From: Meridianimarinicoccus sp044221805
GTDB taxonomy: Bacteria > Pseudomonadota > Alphaproteobacteria > Rhodobacterales > Rhodobacteraceae
Assembly: GCA_044221805.1 (NCBI GenBank)
Contig: JBGAOK010000001.1
Location: forward strand, 62,001-126,000
Length of the DNA stretch: 64,000 nucleotides
Reading direction: 5' to 3'
The position numbers and the translations under genes were made by a program. Below the pieces are notes generated by a model that was given only the letters and a program-made list of their open reading frames with translations, ran no database searches and was not told the origin of the DNA. Below are positions 58,644-64,000 of the stretch, in pieces; positions within the stretch are counted from its first letter, which is position 1; the number at the start of each line of letters is the position of its first letter.

Positions 58644-60472
58644 GCCGCGCCCCATCCGGCGCGCGGTCCGGTTCGCGGTCCGGTTCGCGCGGGCGGCGGC
58701 GCCGCGGTCACAATGGCGCTGCGGACCGGGGCGAGCGCCGCCATCACCTCGGCGCGCGGGCCGATCTGCGCCACCGCGCCGTCGCGCAGGACCATGATCC
58801 GGGTCGCCCGGTTCAGGACCGCGATGCGCTGCGCCACCAGAACCACCGCGGTGCCGTCGGCCTGTGCCGCGGCCAACGCCGAGACCAGCGCCGCCTCGCC
58901 TTCGGCGTCCAGATGCGCGTTCGGCTCGTCCAGCACGATCAGCCGCGGCCGCCCGAACAGCGCGCGCGCCAGTGCCACCCGCTGGCGCTGGCCGCCGCTC
59001 AGCTGGTGGCCGCCGGCGCCGACCCGGGTCGCATAGCCCTGCGGCAGCGCGCCGATCATCTCGTGCACCCCGGCCGCCCGCGCGGCACGCACCACCTCAG
59101 CCATGTCGGCCTCGCCGAAACGTGCGATGTTGTCGCGCACGCTCGCCGCGAAGATCGGCGGCTGCTGCGGCAGATAGCCGACCCCGGCGCCGAAGCTGGT
59201 GCGCTCGTGGGCGAAGGTGCTGATCCCGTCCAGATAAATCCCGCCCCCCGATGGCGCGTGCAGCCCGACGATCATCCGCGCCAGGGTCGTCTTGCCGGCG
59301 CCCGAGGGGCCGATGACGCCCAGCATCTCGCCCGGATCCAGGGTGAACGAGATGTTGCGCAGCACCGGCTGGGTGCTGCCGGGCTGGATCAGGCTCAGCC
59401 GGTCCGCGACCAGGCGGCCCTGCAGGATCGGCACCGTCTCGCGGTCGCGGCCGGCGCTACCCGAGCGGGTCAGCGCCCTGAGCCGACCCAGCGCCGCCGA
59501 GGCGTCAAGCCACTGGCGCCAGCTGTCGGTCATCCGCTCGAAGGGCGAAAGCAGCCGGCCCATGATCACCGACGCGGCGATCAGGGTGCCCGGATCGACG
59601 ATCTCGCCGGCCGCCAGCACCGCGCCGGTGGTCAGGATGGCAACCTGCAGAGCCACTCGCAGCGACCGGGTCAGGCTGGCGAGCAGCTTGGCGATGCGCT
59701 GGCTGCGGCCGGAGAGGCGGATCATTTCGCCCTGCCGGTCGTGCCAGCGCCGGGCCAGCGCCGGCAGCATTCCCGAAGCGGTGACGATGTCGGCGTCGCG
59801 GATGGCTTCGGAAGCCTCGGCGTTCAGCCGCGCCGCGGCGAGCCGGCTGTCGCCGTTGGGCCGGCGCACCAGATGGTCGCCCAGAAACGCAGCGCCTGCC
59901 AGCAACCCCGCCCCGACCAGTCCGACAGCGCCATAGGCCGGGTGCAGCACGAAGAGCACGGCAAGAAACAGCGGCGCCATCGCCATGTCGATCGGGATCG
60001 CGATCGCGCCGGAAGACAGGAAGGCGCGCAGGTCGGTCACGTCGCGCATGGCGCCGCCCGCCACGCCGCTGCCCTCGTTCAGGGCGGTCTCGACCGCGGC
60101 TTCCAGCACCGGACGGCCGAGCCGGACCAGAAAGCGTTCGCCAAGAATGACGAGGATTTGCTGGCGCAGGATGTCGAGCAGGGTCTGGAACGCGAGCAAC
60201 ACGCCGACCAGGACAACCAGCGCGGTCAGCGTCGCCATGCTGCGGCTGGTCAACACGCGGTCGAAGACCTGCATGGTGAAGATGGGCAGCGCGAGGTGCA
60301 GCAGGTTGACGAAGATGCCGATAACGCCGGCCAGAAGTCCGCCGCGCCAGATGTCGCGGATAGCAGCATCGTAGCTCCCGGCGGGGCTGAAGTCCGTGTA
60401 TCGGGCCGTGTATCGGGCCGTGTTCCGGGCCTGGCTTCGGGCCGGGCCAGGGGCCGGATCGGGCGCGGTCAT
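58640..60472 (-). CDS. Type I secretion ABC transporter (PrtD-like)
   Basis: This 610-residue membrane-ATPase fusion has six helices (from residue ~40) and no C39 peptidase. The ATPase has Walker A GPSGAGKTT, signature LSGGQRQRVALARALFG and Walker B RLIVLDEPNAHLD. The H-loop His is replaced by Gln (VVLVAQR), where relatives have T/S-H-R. ATG 60472 overlaps the glycosyltransferase stop (ATGA). Both ends of the protein are repetitive: RYTARYT near the start and RTGPRTGPRAG near the end. It pairs with HlyD downstream. No RTX substrate is seen in the window, and the glycan-gene context suggests the cargo may be a glycan-related protein. Confidence 0.9.
   Translation of the reverse strand: MTAPDPAPGPARSQARNTARYTARYTDFSPAGSYDAAIRDIWRGGLLAGVIGIFVNLLHLALPIFTMQVFDRVLTSRSMATLTALVVLVGVLLAFQTLLDILRQQILVILGERFLVRLGRPVLEAAVETALNEGSGVAGGAMRDVTDLRAFLSSGAIAIPIDMAMAPLFLAVLFVLHPAYGAVGLVGAGLLAGAAFLGDHLVRRPNGDSRLAAARLNAEASEAIRDADIVTASGMLPALARRWHDRQGEMIRLSGRSQRIAKLLASLTRSLRVALQVAILTTGAVLAAGEIVDPGTLIAASVIMGRLLSPFERMTDSWRQWLDASAALGRLRALTRSGSAGRDRETVPILQGRLVADRLSLIQPGSTQPVLRNISFTLDPGEMLGVIGPSGAGKTTLARMIVGLHAPSGGGIYLDGISTFAHERTSFGAGVGYLPQQPPIFAASVRDNIARFGEADMAEVVRAARAAGVHEMIGALPQGYATRVGAGGHQLSGGQRQRVALARALFGRPRLIVLDEPNAHLDAEGEAALVSALAAAQADGTAVVLVAQRIAVLNRATRIMVLRDGAVAQIGPRAEVMAALAPVRSAIVTAAPPPARTGPRTGPRAGWGAA
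58663..58686. repeat. 12-bp tandem repeat at 3' end of ABC gene
   Basis: GCGGTCCGGTTC occurs twice in tandem, in frame near the C-terminus of the ABC transporter, and encodes the RTGP-type repeat on the minus strand. A variable copy number would not shift the frame. Confidence 0.7.
60396..60443. repeat. 12-bp tandem repeat at 5' end of ABC gene
   Basis: Four 12-bp units: GTGTATCGGGCC twice, then GTGTTCCGGGCC and a diverged TGGCTTCGGGCC. They lie just inside the start of the ABC gene and encode RYTARYT-like repeats in frame. Length changes here would alter only the cytosolic N-terminus. Confidence 0.75.
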
Positions 60473-61764
60473 TCCGCCGCCAGTCCGGTCTTGGGCGAGG
60501 CTTCTGCGCCCCGGCGCCGGCGGATCAGCTTGCCGAACAGTTCGACATGCAGCGCGGCGCTTTCGGCCGCGCTGGTGGGCGGGACGGTTCCGGACCGGAG
60601 CCGGTCCCAGAGCCCCGGCGTCCGCGCCGCCCGGATCATGGTCTCGGCAAGACTTGCCGCGCTCGAGGCGCGGAAATGCAGCCCGTCGATCCCGTCGCGC
60701 ACCTTCTCGGCCATGCCGCCAATGTTGCTCGCGATCACCGGGCGGCCGTGGAACTGCGCCTCCTGGATGACGACCGGGGCGTTTTCCCACCAGGTCGATG
60801 GCACGATCACCCAGTCCACCTCGGCAATCAGTTCAGGCAGATCCTCTCCCCGGTACGAGCCGCCGAAGCGCACCCGCCCCGCGGCCCGGCGCATCAGGTC
60901 GCGCAAGGCCTGCTGGAAGTCCTCGGGCTGGAGTTCGAGATTGCCGCCATAGACATGCAGCACGGCGTCGCCCCAGTCCGCGGCCGGAATGCGCGAGACG
61001 GCCTCGATCAGCACCCGGATGCCTTTGAACGGGTTGAGCTGGCCGAAGAAGGCGAACCGGTTGCGCCGCCCTCCGCGCCCCAGCGGCCGCGGCGGCACCG
61101 GGGTCCCGGCCTCGAGCCCGTTCTCGATCATCACCAGCCGATCGGCCGGCAGGCCCCATTCTGCGAAGCGCGTGAGGAGGAAATGCGACGGACTGACGAA
61201 GGCGTCCGCCTCAGCCAGGAAGCGCTTCAGGAACAGCTCGCGCCGCAGCAGGTCCGCCGCGCCGGTCTCGGGGAAGCAGTGCCCGCACGCCGTCGGCGAG
61301 GCGCGGGAGCACAGCGCATGGGTCCTCGGCTTGATCATCTGGCCGTGGTGGGCGCAGATGGCCAGGTATTCATGTAGCGTGAAGACGATTGGCACGTCGC
61401 CCAGGGCGCGTCGGACCGAGCGCAGAGCCTGCACCCCGAAACCCATAACGTGATGGAAGTTCACCACGTCGGGGTCGACCCCGCGCAGGAAGCGCTCGAA
61501 GTCCTGCATCAGGCCGTCGATCGCCGGCGTGCCGAGATGCAGCCAGTCGAAGCCGTCGGTCCAGTAGCCGGTCTCGTCCGGGCCGCGGCCCATCGACATC
61601 AGCCGCGACTCGCGGTGCCGCGCCAGGGGCGGTCCCATGGCAGCCAGGAAATGCGAGCTCCAGCCGGGCTGCTCGCGGATCCCGAGATGCAGGTTGTAGG
61701 CGGCGGCCTGGGCGCCGCCGATCGAGAATGCCGGATGGGCATGGGAGATCACCAGCGCCTTCAT
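60469..61764 (-). CDS. Family 4-type glycosyltransferase
   Basis: This 431-residue GT-B enzyme has an N-terminal acceptor domain (LVISHAHPAFSIGGAQAAAY, with the GG loop). VVNFHHVMGFG and FVSPSHFLLTRFAEWG follow, and the donor domain has FAFFGQLNPFKGIRVLIEAV. PSTWWENAPVVIQEAQFHGRPVIASNIGGMAEKV is the E-x7-E-type nucleotide-sugar site. A Cys-rich loop (HALCSRASPTACGHCF) is typical of GT4 members that have a zinc-like insert. It is ATGA-coupled to both neighbours and acts in the cytosol. The sugar is unknown. Confidence 0.92.
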   Translation of the reverse strand: MKALVISHAHPAFSIGGAQAAAYNLHLGIREQPGWSSHFLAAMGPPLARHRESRLMSMGRGPDETGYWTDGFDWLHLGTPAIDGLMQDFERFLRGVDPDVVNFHHVMGFGVQALRSVRRALGDVPIVFTLHEYLAICAHHGQMIKPRTHALCSRASPTACGHCFPETGAADLLRRELFLKRFLAEADAFVSPSHFLLTRFAEWGLPADRLVMIENGLEAGTPVPPRPLGRGGRRNRFAFFGQLNPFKGIRVLIEAVSRIPAADWGDAVLHVYGGNLELQPEDFQQALRDLMRRAAGRVRFGGSYRGEDLPELIAEVDWVIVPSTWWENAPVVIQEAQFHGRPVIASNIGGMAEKVRDGIDGLHFRASSAASLAETMIRAARTPGLWDRLRSGTVPPTSAAESAALHVELFGKLIRRRRGAEASPKTGLAAE

Positions 61765-63941
61765 GCCCCTGTTATCCTCGCCTCGGGCCGGATCTCGGAT
61801 GCGGCGCCGGCGGCAAGCGCCAGCAGCGCCGCATCGAGCTGGTCCTCGATCGCCGTGCTCGGGCCGGTCGCCGCAGCGGCGCGGCCGAGCATCCAGAACT
61901 CGGCCTCAGGCGTGAACCAGACGGTGCCGCCGGCCGCGCCGAGGCGGCGGCCAAGGTCGTGGTGGACATGGGCCTCGCCCAGCATCCGGCCGCACAGCCC
62001 GCCCGCGGCTTCCAGTCGGCCGCGGTCGACCAGCGCCAGTTCCGCCGCGCCCGCCGAGACCCGGGTCGGCGCCGCAAGCGCCTGCCGGTCGCGGGCGAAG
62101 CCGGCGACGTGGCAGATCGCCCGGTCGGCCGGGGCGGCGACGCGCGCTCCGCCGACATGCAGCGTGCCGTCCTCGCAGGTCATCACCGGCGAGACCAGCG
62201 CGCAGCCCGGCAGCGTCGCCGCCGCCCGGCGCAGCGCCGCCAGCCAGCCCGGCCGTTTCGGCAGCGCCGCGGGACCCCAGATCAGCAGCGCCGGCGCCTC
62301 GGTCGCCGCGACGACGAGGTCGAGCCGCCGCGCCGCAGTCAGGTGAGGACGGACCAGCGCCACCGCGCCGGTCACGCCGTAGAAGCGGAAGCAGTCGTCG
62401 AGTCCGGCGACGAAGTTCGCCGGCATGGTGTCGTCGGCGACAAGGACGAGGTCAAGCTCCGCCGCGTCCGCGGTGTCGCTGAGCGCGGCAAGCACCGGCT
62501 CGAGCAGCCTCGGCTGGCTCAGGGGCATCAGCGCCACGACCGGCTTGCCGAGGCCTCGGTCCGGCGCCGCCGTGCCCAGCGGGTGCAGTCGCGGGGCCGG
62601 TCCGGTCTGCGCCCCCGACAACCGCGCGACGAAGGGTGCGACATGGGCGCCGAGCACCGTGGCGAGCGCGGGATCCTGCCGCGGCACCTGCGCCAGGATC
62701 GCTGGCCAGGCCGATCCGTCGCGGCAGCGCGCCGGGGCGAGCGGCCGGAACAGGCACTCGCCGCCCGCCAGCACCAGTTCGAGATAGATCTCGGCGTCGG
62801 GTTCGGCACCGGCGCCGCCGGGAACGTAGACGAGGAAGCCGTGCATCGTCTCGCGCGGGTCGAGGCAGGACACGAAACGGGGGTCGGCCGCGAAGCCCTG
62901 GATCAGGTCTGGACGCTGGGTCGGGTGCCAGCGGTCGTCGATGCGAGCGTAGAGGCCTGCGGTGCTCTTCACCAGAATCCGGTCCACCTGGTGCAGCGGA
63001 TCGAGCAGCCAGCCGGACAGGAACAGGTCCCCCGACGGGGCCTGCAGCGCACAGTCGAGCGCCGCCGCCACCGGGCCGGGATGCGCCGAAAGCGTGTCAG
63101 TTCCGGGGTAGCGCGGCCGGCAGATGCGCTGGAACGGCGCAGTGACCGCGTCGTCGTCCGGCAGCCGGTCCAGCATCGCGCGGACATGGCGCGTCCCCGC
63201 CGCTGGGTCGGGAAGCCGGGTCATCCCCGACAGGGGCGTGAGGCGGAGCACGCCCGCGGGACCGACGACCAGGACTGCCTCGCGCGGGTCGGGCGCCTCC
63301 GGAAGTCCATGGGCATAAAGGCAAAGCCCGGTCGCCGGTGCCAGCACGTCATCCCGCGCGAACGGGGCCGCGGCGGCCGTCCGCAGCCCGGCGGCGGTGA
63401 CGATCCGGCACGGCCCGGCCAAAGGCGTGGTGGTCCAGCCCTGCAGCAGGATGCCGCCGGTTTCGGGTTCGCAGGCCAGTTCGATCACCCCGCCCGGCGC
63501 CGCAAGCGATCCGAGCAGCCCGTGCAGCGCCCGCGCCGCAGCCGCGTCCGGGTCGTCCGCGCCGATCAGGAAATCGACGGTCGCGGCCGGCGGTGCGCCA
63601 GCCTCGACGAGGAACCGGGCGACGTCGGCGGGTTCGCCACTGATGCTGCGGGCCATGGTGACCTCGCACTGGGCGGAACCCGGTCCGAGAAGCGTGAAGC
63701 CAAGCGTCGGCGTCACCGAGGCGAACAGCACCAACGCCGCCCGGCCCGCCTCCGCCTCCCAGACCAGCGCGCGCATCGCGTGCTCGCGCCCGCTGACCAT
63801 CGCCCGGGCGCCCTCGGGCAGCGCCGCGGGCAGGCTGCGGAACAGAACGAAGCTGCCCAGGGGCGGCACCAGGACCATCGCCTCGGGAACAAGGACCGGG
63901 CCGCTGGCGGCGGCGAGCGCCCAGGGGGATTGCTCGATCAT
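61761..63941 (-). CDS. Large GT2-like protein with unusual N-terminal region
   Basis: This 726-residue protein has a C-terminal GT2-like domain (~470-700): VVALMPLSQPRLLEPVLAAL, LDLVLVADDTMPANFVAG, ALLIWGPAALPKRPGW and GCALVSPVMTCEDGTLHVGG. The usual DxD is replaced by WGPAAL. The first ~450 residues have two diverged beta modules. One contains ALDCALQAPSGDLFLSGWLLDPLHQVDRILV, similar in style to the module in the 53813-54463 product. No membrane helix is seen. It may be an inactive or altered transferase that scaffolds glycan assembly. The start ATG 63941 overlaps the upstream stop, and its own stop overlaps the next start. Confidence 0.7.
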   Translation of the reverse strand: MIEQSPWALAAASGPVLVPEAMVLVPPLGSFVLFRSLPAALPEGARAMVSGREHAMRALVWEAEAGRAALVLFASVTPTLGFTLLGPGSAQCEVTMARSISGEPADVARFLVEAGAPPAATVDFLIGADDPDAAAARALHGLLGSLAAPGGVIELACEPETGGILLQGWTTTPLAGPCRIVTAAGLRTAAAAPFARDDVLAPATGLCLYAHGLPEAPDPREAVLVVGPAGVLRLTPLSGMTRLPDPAAGTRHVRAMLDRLPDDDAVTAPFQRICRPRYPGTDTLSAHPGPVAAALDCALQAPSGDLFLSGWLLDPLHQVDRILVKSTAGLYARIDDRWHPTQRPDLIQGFAADPRFVSCLDPRETMHGFLVYVPGGAGAEPDAEIYLELVLAGGECLFRPLAPARCRDGSAWPAILAQVPRQDPALATVLGAHVAPFVARLSGAQTGPAPRLHPLGTAAPDRGLGKPVVALMPLSQPRLLEPVLAALSDTADAAELDLVLVADDTMPANFVAGLDDCFRFYGVTGAVALVRPHLTAARRLDLVVAATEAPALLIWGPAALPKRPGWLAALRRAAATLPGCALVSPVMTCEDGTLHVGGARVAAPADRAICHVAGFARDRQALAAPTRVSAGAAELALVDRGRLEAAGGLCGRMLGEAHVHHDLGRRLGAAGGTVWFTPEAEFWMLGRAAAATGPSTAIEDQLDAALLALAAGAASEIRPEARITGA

Positions 63942-64000
63942 GCGGGAACCTTCCGTAACAGACCCTGGAACAGAATGCGGTGGGCCTCGACATGCGCTTC
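63938..64000 (-). CDS. C-terminal end of an upstream operon gene (partial)
   Basis: The last 20 codons of a gene enter from the right edge (EAHVEAHRILFQGLLRKVPA) and stop with TGA at 63940-63938, overlapping the ATG of the GT2-like gene. The ATGA overlap matches the spacing of the whole operon. The family cannot be told. Confidence 0.6.
   Translation of the reverse strand, partial: EAHVEAHRILFQGLLRKVPA

Noticed and set aside
1..64000. CRISPR arrays, rRNA, phage genes, replication origin
   Set aside because: No regularly spaced repeats, ribosomal RNA signatures, phage structural genes or DnaA-box clusters were seen on either strand.

Overview
The window comes from a high-GC alphaproteobacterium, most likely a member of the Rhodobacterales (Paracoccus/Rhodobacter/Rhodovulum-like). 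The evidence is the strong G/C third-position bias, frequent GTG and TTG starts, many ATGA stop/start overlaps, a MipA/OmpV-RND pump operon, a Liv-type ABC operon and IS256 relics. The species call is inference. The window is mostly accessory DNA for cell-surface polysaccharides, small-molecule catabolism and possible toxins. No rRNA, convincing tRNA, CRISPR array or phage module is seen.

Layout. (1) 0.2-10.9 kb: exopolysaccharide/O-antigen genes. They are a GT-B glycosyltransferase, UDP-galactopyranose mutase (glf), an ABC exporter, a GT2, a polysaccharide deacetylase, UDP-glucose 4-epimerase (galE), another GT2 and a large membrane protein. GalE plus Glf implies galactofuranose. Two diverged IS256-like ends flank most of this block. 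(2) 11.3-29.7 kb: a catabolic island with three 3-ketosteroid-1-dehydrogenase-like flavoproteins, three SDRs, two NIPSNAP proteins, a TIM-barrel isomerase/dehydratase, an AroE-like dehydrogenase, a Gfo/Idh oxidoreductase and a branched-chain-type ABC importer. Its regulators are an IclR protein and a PobR-like AraC protein. The importer's binding-protein gene is broken. A palindrome and a pair of shared ~30-bp motifs look like the operators. (3) 30.3-36.3 kb: an unusual, likely acquired block. It has an exported Het-C/phospholipase-C-like protein, two leaderless helical proteins resembling ClyA/XaxAB pore-forming toxins, and a 945-residue coiled-coil protein whose C-terminus resembles the end of Tc-toxin A subunits. 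(4) 36.7-44.0 kb: a MipA, membrane-fusion protein, RND pump, response regulator and histidine kinase operon.

(5) 44.6-52.4 kb: one tightly packed minus-strand operon that looks like a complete Dlt-type (teichoic acid D-alanylation) acyl-transfer pathway in a Gram-negative. In order it holds a carrier protein (DltC-like), a PLP decarboxylase, a sulfotransferase, an AMP ligase (DltA-like), a membrane-anchored SGNH protein (DltD-like), a 66-residue single-pass microprotein ending in FKYQGF (DltX-like acyl shuttle), an MBOAT (DltB-like) and an acyl-CoA dehydrogenase-like protein. A perfect 19-bp palindrome lies just upstream. This is the most interesting system in the window. The proposed role is to build or modify an amino-acid-derived acyl group on the carrier, pass it through the MBOAT to the microprotein tyrosine, and let the SGNH protein deliver it to a surface polymer.

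(6) 52.6-64 kb: a decayed glycosyltransferase, an unknown anchored protein and a frameshifted secreted protein. These are followed by an operon of glycosyltransferases, a type I secretion-like ABC protein with HlyD partner, and a sulfotransferase-like TPR protein. It continues off the right edge. Several broken genes and IS relics indicate ongoing remodelling of this locus.
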